Part shown: piece after piece, positions 5,675 through 11,612 of the stretch
Layout: the number at the start of each line of letters is the position of its first letter
Position numbering within the stretch: position 1 is the first letter of the stretch
Origin: JAGTRP01 sp035655235
GTDB lineage: Bacteria; Pseudomonadota; Gammaproteobacteria; Burkholderiales; Rhodocyclaceae
Assembly: GCA_035655235.1 (NCBI GenBank)
Contig: DASRUX010000356.1
Coordinates: forward strand, 1-11,612
DNA: 11,612 nt
Direction: 5' to 3'
Made by a program: the position numbers and the translations under genes
The notes under the pieces: generated by a model
What the model was told of the DNA's origin: nothing
Seen by the model: only the letters and a program-made list of their open reading frames with translations
The model's database searches: none

Positions 5675-7006
5675 TCACGATTGGGGCTTCCCTCGCGTCA
5701 GGGTATCGCTACTCAGGGCCTCCAGGAAAGAGACGATGTCATCGATATCCCGAGCCCGCAGGATGCGCTTCTGCACCTGCACGATCTGCCGCTGGGGCGG
5801 CGACCAGACGACCACGCTTTCCGGCACGGCGTTGTCCCCGTTCTCGACGATGGTGACCCCCAGTTGGGAAGCGGCCATTACCCGTACCGCATCGGCCAGC
5901 TTATCCACCGAACCGTTGTGGAAGTACGGCCCCGTCAGTGCGACGTTGCGCAGGGACGGGATGCGCCACATGCCGGGCCGCTTGCCCTTGGCGCCCGCGC
6001 CGCTGTCGGCCGTCAGGTCGAAGCGCTGCTCGTAGGGGTTGGGGTTGGCGGGAAAAAGACGCCACGGGGACGGGCTGGCCAGGAGGCTGGCGTCGCTGAA
6101 ATTGGGCCCCTTATGGCAATTGACGCAACCCACCGACTCGAACAGGGCCATGCCCCGCTGCTGGGTGGGCGTGAGGGCGGCGCGCTCGCCCCGGACGAAG
6201 CGGTCGTAGGGGGAATCCGGGGTGATCAGGGTGCGCTCGTAGGCCGCGATGGCGGCGGCGATGCGCTCCAGGGTGATGGCCTCGCCGGCGCCGAAGACCC
6301 GGGCGAACGCATCCCGATAGGCGGCATCGGCGGCCACCCGGCCCACGGCCTCGGCGGCTGAGGCCATCCCCATCTCCAGGGGATTGAGGATGGGGCCCTT
6401 GGCCTGTTCTTCCAGGGAAGCAGCCCGGCCGTCCCAGAACAGCACGCCCTGGAAGGCGGCGTTCCAGACCGTGGGCGCGTTCCGGGTTCCGGTCTTGCCG
6501 TCGATGCCCAGCGCCGTCCGGCGGCCGTCGGCGCCGCCCTTGCGCTCCAGGTTGTGGCAGGAGGCGCAGGCCACGGTGCCGTCGGCGGAAAGGCGCTGGT
6601 CGAAGAACAGCCGCTTGCCCAGGGCGACCTTTTCCGGCGTGGTCGGGTTGTCGGCTGGGGCGGGCGCCTCCATGGGGAGCGCCTCCCAGGCATAGTGGTC
6701 CGGGGCGATGGCGGCTTCCTGGCCGGCATCCGCCTCTTCCCGAACGGCTATCGAAGGCGCCGTATGGGCCGCCACCAGCGGCCTGACGGTGTGTTCGGGA
6801 ATGCGATCCACGGCGACCGCCACCGCCATCTTGAGTCCGAAAGCGAAGATGCCCATGCCGAAGGCAGCCATCAGCAGCCATCGCTTGCCCGCTTCCAGAC
6901 CGCCGAAGGGGCCGAGTTCCCGATACACCATGGTGCCCAGGACGGCGAGTCCCAGGACGATGGCGACGGCGCCGATGCCGAGTACGTCTGTGAGGCCGGT
7001 TTCCAT
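5675..7006 (-). CDS. Membrane-anchored di-haem cytochrome c peroxidase (MauG/CcpA type)
   Basis: The 443-aa protein has two c-type haem sites, CASCH (147-151) and CVNCH (294-298). It also has the family blocks LGKRLFFDQRLSADGTVAC, RNAPTVWNAAF, WDGRAASLEEQA, IPSLRNVALTGPYFHNGSV (about 349-367) and a late Met (about 377) at the usual haem-ligand position. The likely reaction is reduction of hydrogen peroxide with electrons from small cytochromes or quinol-linked donors in the periplasm. It has no cleavable signal peptide: two membrane helices (about 8-28 and 43-66) flank a short basic loop, which suggests both ends face the periplasm. About 35 residues are inserted between QLG and DIDDIVSFLEAL near the C-terminus. 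ATG 7006 has a strong ribosome-binding site (GGAGGA). It is the first gene of an operon with the Crp/Fnr regulator. Confidence 0.93.
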   Translation of the reverse strand: METGLTDVLGIGAVAIVLGLAVLGTMVYRELGPFGGLEAGKRWLLMAAFGMGIFAFGLKMAVAVAVDRIPEHTVRPLVAAHTAPSIAVREEADAGQEAAIAPDHYAWEALPMEAPAPADNPTTPEKVALGKRLFFDQRLSADGTVACASCHNLERKGGADGRRTALGIDGKTGTRNAPTVWNAAFQGVLFWDGRAASLEEQAKGPILNPLEMGMASAAEAVGRVAADAAYRDAFARVFGAGEAITLERIAAAIAAYERTLITPDSPYDRFVRGERAALTPTQQRGMALFESVGCVNCHKGPNFSDASLLASPSPWRLFPANPNPYEQRFDLTADSGAGAKGKRPGMWRIPSLRNVALTGPYFHNGSVDKLADAVRVMAASQLGVTIVENGDNAVPESVVVWSPPQRQIVQVQKRILRARDIDDIVSFLEALSSDTLTRGKPQS

Positions 7007-7043
7007 GATTTCCTCCCGTCATGTGGAAAGTCCGATGGCAAGC

Positions 7044-7049
7044 AATCTA
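7044..7049 (-). promoter_or_regulatory. Candidate -10 of the peroxidase-regulator operon
   Basis: TAGATT on the minus strand matches TATAAT at four of six positions. The -35 position 17 bp upstream (AGAAAG) is not consensus, as expected for a promoter needing an activator. Transcription would begin near 7037, about 30 bases before ATG 7006. Confidence 0.4.
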
Positions 7050-7071
7050 TCCGGCGCTGCCGCCCCCTTTC

Positions 7072-7087
7072 TGTAACAAAAGCTACA
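7072..7087. promoter_or_regulatory. Crp/Fnr-type dyad upstream of the peroxidase operon
   Basis: TGTAACAAAAGCTACA is an inverted repeat (TGTAAC / GCTACA, five of six paired) around a 4-base centre, the same geometry as FNR-family operators (5-4-5). Its centre is about 42 bp upstream of the start predicted from the -10 at 7044-7049, the classical position for class II activation. It lies in the divergent gap between the peroxidase operon and uup, 66 bp from ATG 7006. The likely binder is the regulator encoded in the operon. Confidence 0.5.
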
Positions 7088-7144
7088 TTCGAGGCAGCGA
7101 GGGGCGGATTTGGCGATCCGTGGCCGCTGGCGGTTGCGAGCGGC

Positions 7145-7182
7145 TAAAATCGGGCTTTCCCCCTGCACCGTGCCGTCGGCAC
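7145..7182 (+). promoter_or_regulatory. Possible uup leader: TAAAAT and a small hairpin
   Basis: TAAAAT (7145-7150) is a five-of-six -10 match but has no recognisable -35. A perfect 6-1-6 inverted repeat, GTGCCG-T-CGGCAC (7170-7182), lies between it and ATG 7199. With no clear ribosome-binding site before uup, the hairpin could influence translation. Evidence is slight. Confidence 0.25.
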
Positions 7183-7198
7183 CCATTCCCCGAATCCC

Positions 7199-9109
7199 AT
7201 GCCCTACCTCAGACTCATCGACGCCTGCCTCGCCTTCGGCCATGTGCCCCTCCTCGACCATGCCGAGTTCCAGCTCGACCCCGGCGAGCGGGTGGCCCTC
7301 ATCGGCCGCAACGGCACCGGCAAGTCCTCCCTCCTGGCGGCCCTGGCCGCCGGCAACGGCCGGGGCCGGCTGGACGACGGCGAGGTGTGGACCCAGCCCG
7401 GCATCCGGGTGGGCTACGTACCCCAGGAACCGCCCTTCGACCCGGAATTGACCGTCTTCGAGGCGGTGGTGGGCGGCATGGGCGACACTTCCCGGCTGCT
7501 GGCGGAATACCACGAGGTTTCCCACCGGCTGGCGGAAGCGGGGGCGGACCAGGAAACGCTGCTCGCCCGGCTCCAGGAACTGCAGCACGGGCTGGAAGCC
7601 CTGGGAGCGTGGGCCTACGAGGCCCAGGCGGAGCGGGTCATCGACCGCTTTGCCCTCGATCCGGAGGCCAAGGTCGGCACCCTCTCCGGCGGCCAGAAGA
7701 AGCGCCTCGCCCTGGCCCAGGCCCTGGCAGTGGCCCCCGAGGTGCTGCTCCTGGACGAGCCCACCAACCACCTGGACATCGGCGCCATCGAGTGGCTGGA
7801 GAATCTCCTCATCGATTCCGGCGTGACGCTCCTTTTCATCACCCACGACCGGCGCTTCCTGGATCGGGTGTGCACCCGCATCGTCGAGCTGGACCGGGGC
7901 CAACTCGCCAGCTTCCCGGGCAGCTTCGCCGACTACCAGCAGCGCAAGGAAGCCTTGCTCCATGAGGAATCCCTGGCCAACGCCCGCTTCGACAAGCTCC
8001 TCAAGGAAGAGGAAGTGTGGATCCGCAAGGGGGTCGAGGCTCGTCGCACCCGGGCCGTCTTCCGGGTCCAGCGCCTGGACCGCCTGCGGGCGGAGCGGGC
8101 GGCCCGGCGGGAGCGCATGGGCAAGGTCAGCCTGCAACTGGACGCGGGGGAAAAGAGCGGCCAACTGGTGGCCGAGCTGCAGCATGTGGGCAAGCGCTTC
8201 GGCGACAAGACGATCGTCCGGGATTTCTCCTCCCGCATCCAGCGGGGCGACAAGATCGGCCTCATCGGCCCCAACGGCGCCGGCAAGACGACGCTGCTGC
8301 GCCTCATCCTCGGCGAGCTGAAGCCGGACGAGGGTTCCGTGCGCCTCGGCACCAAGATGGAAATCGCCTATTTCGACCAGTTCCGGGCCCAGCTCGACCC
8401 GGAGGCCAGCTTGGCGGACATCATTTCCCCGGGCTCCGATTACGTGGAAATCAAGGGCGCCCGCAAGCACGTCATCGGCTACCTGGAGGACTTCCTCTTC
8501 GCCCCGGAGCGGGCCCGCTCGCCGGTGAAGTCCCTGTCCGGCGGCGAGCGCAACCGGCTCCTGCTGGCCCGCCTCTTCGCCCGGCCCGCCAATGTGCTGG
8601 TCCTGGATGAGCCCACCAACGACCTGGATATCGAAACCCTGGAGCTGCTTGAATCCCTGCTCCAGGACTACGACGGCACCCTGTTCCTGGTCAGCCACGA
8701 CCGGACCTTCCTGGATAACGTGGTTACCCAGACCATCGCCGCCGAGGGCGACGGCGACTGGCGGGAATACGTGGGCGGCTATTCGGACTGGGCCCAGTAC
8801 CAGGCCCAGAAGGCCAAAGAGGCTACCGCACCCAAGGCTGAGGCCAAGCCGGCTCCGAAAGCCGCGGAGGCGCCCAAGCCCAAGGCCGACAAGCTGTCCT
8901 GGAAGGAACAGCGGGAACTGGAAGCCCTTCCCGACCGCATCGCTGCCCTGGAGACCGAACAGCAGGACCTCACCCGCCGCCTGGAAGACCCTGCCCTCTA
9001 CCAGAGCGACCCGACGGCCGCCCAGAGCCACGCGGCGCGGCTGGCCGCCATCGAAGACGAATTGCTGGCGCTCCTGGAGCGTTGGGAAATCCTGGAGGGC
9101 AAGGCTTGA
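7199..9109 (+). CDS. uup: ABC-F family ATPase Uup
   Basis: The 636-aa protein has two ABC cassettes and no membrane segments. Cassette 1 has Walker A GRNGTGKSS (36-44), signature LSGGQ (162-166) and Walker B VLLLDEPTN (182-190). Cassette 2 has Walker A GPNGAGKTT (357-365), signature LSGGE (446-450) and Walker B VLVLDEPTN (466-474). A Lys/Pro/Ala-rich linker (about 541-566) leads to a C-terminal coiled coil (about 570-636), the DNA-binding domain that marks Uup among ABC-F proteins. Length matches E. coli Uup closely (635 aa). Known roles of Uup include resolving Holliday-type intermediates, limiting transposon precise excision and a ribosome-linked ABC-F function. ATG 7199 fits the start of family homology but has no clear Shine-Dalgarno sequence. 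It is the first gene of a probable uup-MFS-small-protein operon. Confidence 0.95.
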   Translation: MPYLRLIDACLAFGHVPLLDHAEFQLDPGERVALIGRNGTGKSSLLAALAAGNGRGRLDDGEVWTQPGIRVGYVPQEPPFDPELTVFEAVVGGMGDTSRLLAEYHEVSHRLAEAGADQETLLARLQELQHGLEALGAWAYEAQAERVIDRFALDPEAKVGTLSGGQKKRLALAQALAVAPEVLLLDEPTNHLDIGAIEWLENLLIDSGVTLLFITHDRRFLDRVCTRIVELDRGQLASFPGSFADYQQRKEALLHEESLANARFDKLLKEEEVWIRKGVEARRTRAVFRVQRLDRLRAERAARRERMGKVSLQLDAGEKSGQLVAELQHVGKRFGDKTIVRDFSSRIQRGDKIGLIGPNGAGKTTLLRLILGELKPDEGSVRLGTKMEIAYFDQFRAQLDPEASLADIISPGSDYVEIKGARKHVIGYLEDFLFAPERARSPVKSLSGGERNRLLLARLFARPANVLVLDEPTNDLDIETLELLESLLQDYDGTLFLVSHDRTFLDNVVTQTIAAEGDGDWREYVGGYSDWAQYQAQKAKEATAPKAEAKPAPKAAEAPKPKADKLSWKEQRELEALPDRIAALETEQQDLTRRLEDPALYQSDPTAAQSHAARLAAIEDELLALLERWEILEGKA

Positions 9110-10308
9110 AGACCAACAACTGGCGTACTCCGGTCCTGATCCTGGTCTGCGGTTCCATCATCCTGACCCTGGCCATGGGGGTGAGGCATACGGCCGGCCT
9201 CTTCCTCCAGCCCATGACCCTGGCCCACGGCTGGAGCCGGGAAACCTTCTCCTTTGCCATCGCCCTCCAGAACCTGGTGTGGGGGCTGGCTTCGCCCTTC
9301 GCCGGGGCCATTGCCGACCGCCACGGGGCTGGGCGGACCATCGCTGCGGCGGCCGCCCTCTACCTCGTCGGCCTGATGCTGATGGCCCATGCCGATACCT
9401 CTCTGGCCCTGGATCTGTCAGGCGGTCTGCTCATCGGCCTGGGGCTGTCGGGCACTACCTTCGCCGTGATCCTGGGGGTGATCGGCCGCCACACCACGCC
9501 CCAGAAGCGCAGCCTCGCCCTCGGCGTGGCTAGCGCCGGCGGCTCCTTCGGTCAGTTCGCCGTGCTTCCCATCGGCCAGACCCTGATCGGCGCCTTCGGC
9601 TGGCAGTCGGCCCTCATGCTGCTGGCCTGCGGCGTCGGCCTCATTGTGCCCCTTGCCTGGACTATGGCCGACGGCCACCGGCCTTCCGCCGGCCCCGGCC
9701 AGTCGGTGGCGCAGGCCCTCCGTGAGGCAGGCGGCGAAAGGAGCTTCCACTACCTGTTCTGGAGCTATTTTGTGTGCGGTTTCCAGACCGCCTTCATCAT
9801 GCTGCACCTGCCGTCCTTCCTGGTGGATTCGGGCTTTTCCGCCAATGTGGGGATGACGGCGGTGGCCTTGATCGGGCTCTTCAACATCTTCGGCTCCTTC
9901 CTGTTCGGCTGGGGGGGCGGACGCTGCAGCAAGAAGAACCTGCTGGCCCTGATCTACGGCCTGCGGGGTGTCGCCATCGTCGTCTTTCTGTCGGTGCCGC
10001 TGTCTTCCGTCAGCGCCTGGGTATTCGCCGCCGCCATGGGGCTGCTCTGGTTGGGTACGGTGCCGCTCACCAACGGTCTGGTGGCCCAGATTTTCGGCCT
10101 GCGCTACATGTCCATGTTGACCGGAGTGGTCTTCCTCGGCCACCAGTTGGGCAGCTTCCTGGGGGCCTGGCTGGGCGGGCGCATCTATGACGAGACCGGC
10201 TCCTACCTGGTGGCCTGGGCGGTGGCGGTGGGGCTGTCGGTGCTGGCCACGATTCTCTCTTGGCCCATCGACGAGCGGCCCCTGGCCCGGGAAGGCGCCC
10301 GGGCGTGA
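9106..10308 (+). CDS. MFS transporter, substrate unknown
   Basis: The 400-aa protein shows about 12 hydrophobic segments and the MFS motif A (GAIADRHGAGRT, 67-78) in the loop after helix 2. It is an inner-membrane secondary transporter. Overall style is closest to the monocarboxylate/oxalate-formate-like part of MFS, but no substrate residues can be read with confidence. The start is TTG 9106, read as Met: GGAGGG lies six bases upstream, and the codon overlaps the uup stop (TTGA at 9106-9109), so translation is probably coupled to uup. An earlier in-frame TTG at 9082 would add eight residues (GNPGGQGL) encoded by the ribosome-binding site itself and is less likely. Its own stop overlaps the start of a 44-codon gene. 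Confidence 0.88.
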   Translation: MKTNNWRTPVLILVCGSIILTLAMGVRHTAGLFLQPMTLAHGWSRETFSFAIALQNLVWGLASPFAGAIADRHGAGRTIAAAAALYLVGLMLMAHADTSLALDLSGGLLIGLGLSGTTFAVILGVIGRHTTPQKRSLALGVASAGGSFGQFAVLPIGQTLIGAFGWQSALMLLACGVGLIVPLAWTMADGHRPSAGPGQSVAQALREAGGERSFHYLFWSYFVCGFQTAFIMLHLPSFLVDSGFSANVGMTAVALIGLFNIFGSFLFGWGGGRCSKKNLLALIYGLRGVAIVVFLSVPLSSVSAWVFAAAMGLLWLGTVPLTNGLVAQIFGLRYMSMLTGVVFLGHQLGSFLGAWLGGRIYDETGSYLVAWAVAVGLSVLATILSWPIDERPLAREGARA

Positions 10309-10439
10309 AGCCGCAATGGCGGTGGTTTCTGGTGGGGGCGGCGGTGGCCTTCGGTGTCCTGGTCCTGGCGGCGATCTTCGTGGCCTACCAGATGCCGGAA
10401 TTGCTCCTGGACCTGGCTAACCTGCGCTACTGCGGCTGA
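10305..10439 (+). CDS. Small single-span membrane protein (44 aa)
   Basis: GTG 10305 overlaps the MFS stop (GTGA) and opens a 44-codon frame ending in TGA at 10437-10439. The product begins MKPQWRW, has one strong hydrophobic helix (about 8-28, FLVGAAVAFGVLVLAAIFVA) and ends with an amphipathic tail, MPELLLDLANLRYCG. A basic N-terminus before the helix predicts N-in, C-out topology with the Cys at residue 43 in the periplasm. GGGAAGG lies 10 bases upstream of the start (10289-10295). Its place after the transporter suggests an accessory subunit, stabiliser or regulator of that transporter. The last 13 bp overlap the end of the convergent HDOD gene. I do not recognise a named family. It is real in my judgement because of the coherent helix and the tight overlap, but it is unproven. 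Confidence 0.65.
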   Translation: MKPQWRWFLVGAAVAFGVLVLAAIFVAYQMPELLLDLANLRYCG

Positions 10440-11293
10440 GCGGGTTCCGGTAGGGGCTCGTCGGGGGGCTGGGGTTGATCGGCGCCGATGCGCTCCCGGA
10501 CAGCATCCTCGGAGATGTGCAGTAGTTCGCCGATGTCCCTGTAGTCGTCGGGCAGGGCAGGGTCGTCCCAGCCGTGGGCCGCGTGGCGCGCGAGGCGTAC
10601 CGCCAGGGTGACGTTGCGCACCCGGGGATGGGTGGCGTGGTCGTCGTCCATGAGGCGTTGCAGGAGTTCCGGCAGATGCCAGACGCCGCACAGGGCCAGT
10701 TGCAGCTCATGGAGGGTGATGCCCAAGACCTTGAGCTGGGCACTGGCGCTGCGCATGGTGGGATGGGTGGTCTGTTCCGCCTGGATGCGCAGCCCGAGCT
10801 TGGGGGCAAAGCACCACACCAGGATTTCCGCCAGGTCGTGGAGGAGGGCGGCGATACGCACTTCCTCCAGGTTGAGGTCATGGCGCCACAGGGCCCAGTC
10901 GTGGGCGTAGGCTGCGGCCTTCTGGGCGCGGCGGATGATCTTCAGCACGCCGAGGAGGGCGTGGGGGTCTTCCCCCTTCAGCATGCCCTCGATGGTGGGC
11001 AGGTCGTGGAAGCGCTCGAAGAATGGGGTGAGGCCGGACATCATGATGGCGCCGGCGATGGTGGTGATGTCGTTCTGCAGGGCGCGGCCCCGCAGGGGCT
11101 GGATATAGGCCAGCACCCGCACCGCCATGATGGGGTCCTGGAGGATGACGTGGGCCAGATCCCGGGGATCCACCCGGTCGATGTCCTCGCGCATCTCTTC
11201 CAGGCGGCGCTTGGTGTTGCGAAGGACCGGCAGGCTGTTGTTGCTGAACAGCAGCACCCATGCTTCGGTGTCCTGGAGAGGATGGTCGAGCAT
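10427..11293 (-). CDS. HDOD-domain signalling protein
   Basis: The 288-aa protein has no signal peptide or membrane helix. An HDOD fold (metal-dependent-hydrolase-related output domain) covers about residues 15-215. Visible family marks are LAHVILQDPIMAVRVL (about 46-61), the ITTIAGAIMMSG helix (76-87) that packs the core, and an ALLHDLAEIL segment (149-158) retaining one His-Asp pair (152-153). The complete HD metal site of true phosphohydrolases is not evident, as usual for HDOD proteins, so it probably acts through protein contacts. HDOD proteins are often tied to two-component, cyclic-di-GMP or motility control. The C-terminal 20 residues are Pro/Glu-rich and likely disordered. ATG 11293 is preceded only by a weak ribosome-binding site (AGAAG). 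Confidence 0.88.
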   Translation of the reverse strand: MLDHPLQDTEAWVLLFSNNSLPVLRNTKRRLEEMREDIDRVDPRDLAHVILQDPIMAVRVLAYIQPLRGRALQNDITTIAGAIMMSGLTPFFERFHDLPTIEGMLKGEDPHALLGVLKIIRRAQKAAAYAHDWALWRHDLNLEEVRIAALLHDLAEILVWCFAPKLGLRIQAEQTTHPTMRSASAQLKVLGITLHELQLALCGVWHLPELLQRLMDDDHATHPRVRNVTLAVRLARHAAHGWDDPALPDDYRDIGELLHISEDAVRERIGADQPQPPDEPLPEPAQPQ

Positions 11294-11423
11294 CTTGTTC
11301 TTCTATCTCAATAAATTCAGCTAAGACCCTGTTTTAATTGTTTTCCAGTTAATCACGGATAGGGCGGGAGAGCAAGTGCACCCCGTGAGATAATGTGAGC
11401 CTTGCGAGCGATATTTGATAGAT
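11294..11423. other. AT-rich divergent intergenic region between the HDOD and YcbL-like genes
   Basis: This 130-bp gap is far richer in A and T than its surroundings, mainly at 11294-11355. For the HDOD gene the minus strand offers TTAAAA (11332-11337), a 16-bp spacer and TTTATT (11310-11315). For the hydrolase the plus strand offers GATAAT (11389-11394), a five-of-six -10 match with no good -35. Both are weak. No reading frame in it looks coding. Confidence 0.3.
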
Positions 11424-11612
11424 ATGGACTATAAGATCATTCCCGTGACCCCCTTCGAGCAGAATTGCACCCTGTTCTGGTGCAAATCGACCCGGGAGGC
11501 CGTGGTCATCGACCCGGGCGGCGACATCAAGCTCATCCTGGACGCCGTGGCCGAGTTGGACCTCAAACTGGTGAAGATCCTGGTGACCCACGGCCACATC
11601 GACCACGCCGGC
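11424..11612 (+). CDS. ycbL: YcbL-like metallo-beta-lactamase-fold hydrolase, N-terminal part (cut by window edge)
   Basis: Sixty-three codons from ATG 11424 run off the right edge without a stop. The start MDYKIIPVTPFEQNCTLFWC and the following VVIDPGGD closely follow the beginning of E. coli YcbL as I remember it. The zinc-binding motif THGHIDHAG (H-x-H-x-D-H) is complete at about residues 55-63. Members of this family are small glyoxalase-II-type thioesterases of about 210-215 aa that hydrolyse glutathione thioesters such as S-lactoylglutathione, though the native substrate of YcbL-type enzymes is less certain. No strong ribosome-binding site is seen; GATAGAT precedes the ATG directly. The gene is divergent from the HDOD gene. 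Confidence 0.9.
   Translation, partial: MDYKIIPVTPFEQNCTLFWCKSTREAVVIDPGGDIKLILDAVAELDLKLVKILVTHGHIDHAG

Noticed and set aside
5646..5678. GTG 5678 as start of the Crp/Fnr gene, overlapping the peroxidase stop
   Set aside because: ATG 5645 has a better-spaced GGGAG and gives the usual family length. The GTG is kept only as an alternative.
4593..6035. A 480-codon plus-strand frame spanning bfr, the regulator and the peroxidase
   Set aside because: It crosses three real genes in the wrong frame or strand and has Arg/Gly/Pro-rich nonsense composition.
7019..9031. A 670-codon open frame on the minus strand opposite uup
   Set aside because: The translation is low-complexity, rich in Gly, Gln, Val and Leu, as expected from the antisense of a high-GC gene. 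The opposite strand has two perfect ABC cassettes.
10574..11314. A 246-codon plus-strand frame opposite the HDOD gene
   Set aside because: Shadow frame with Gly/Gln/Val-rich sequence; the HDOD fold is clear on the minus strand.
11389..11394. GATAAT as a confident promoter for the YcbL-like gene
   Set aside because: No acceptable -35 at 16-18 bp; kept only as a weak candidate in the intergenic entry.

Overview
The window is high-GC chromosomal DNA with several betaproteobacterial features: a PAS-GGDEF-EAL protein, a Bfd/bacterioferritin pair whose Bfr ends like betaproteobacterial versions, a membrane-anchored di-haem peroxidase paired with a Crp/Fnr regulator, Uup and an HDOD protein. A member of the Rhodocyclales or a close relative is my best guess. 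That is an inference from protein style, not a database result. I see no tRNA, rRNA, CRISPR array, insertion sequence, phage gene or attachment site, so this reads as ordinary core or semi-core chromosome.

Layout. 1-611 (minus) is the N-terminal part of a probable SAM-dependent methyltransferase, cut by the window edge. 681-2711 (minus) is a membrane-bound cyclic-di-GMP protein with both catalytic domains apparently intact. 2952-3230 (minus) is a 92-residue protein of unknown function, followed by a clear hairpin terminator. 3389-4159 (minus) is a spermidine-synthase-like protein. 4277-4968 (plus) is a bfd-bfr operon with a good sigma70-type promoter and a Fur-box-like site over its -10/start region. 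4989-5645 (minus) is a Crp/Fnr-family regulator, and directly upstream of it at 5675-7006 (minus) is a di-haem peroxidase with an N-terminal membrane hairpin. 7199-9109 (plus) is the ABC-F ATPase Uup. An MFS transporter and a 44-residue single-helix membrane protein follow it, joined by stop/start overlaps. 10427-11293 (minus) is an HDOD protein that converges on, and slightly overlaps, the small membrane protein gene. 11424-11612 (plus) is the start of a YcbL-like metallo-beta-lactamase-fold hydrolase.

How the parts fit. Two iron/redox units lie tail to tail. Bfd and Bfr should store iron and release it by reduction, under iron control. The peroxidase-regulator operon carries a Crp/Fnr-type dyad about 42 bp upstream of a plausible start point, which suggests activation by its own regulator or a relative. 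The shared intergenic hairpin between the two units contains both stop codons.

The points most worth following up are the candidate self-activating promoter of the peroxidase operon, the unannotated 44-residue membrane protein coupled to the transporter, the Thr in place of a ferroxidase ligand in Bfr, the C-terminal insertion and unusual anchor of the peroxidase, and the cysteine-rich PAS domain. I found no convincing evidence for a wholly new multi-gene system.
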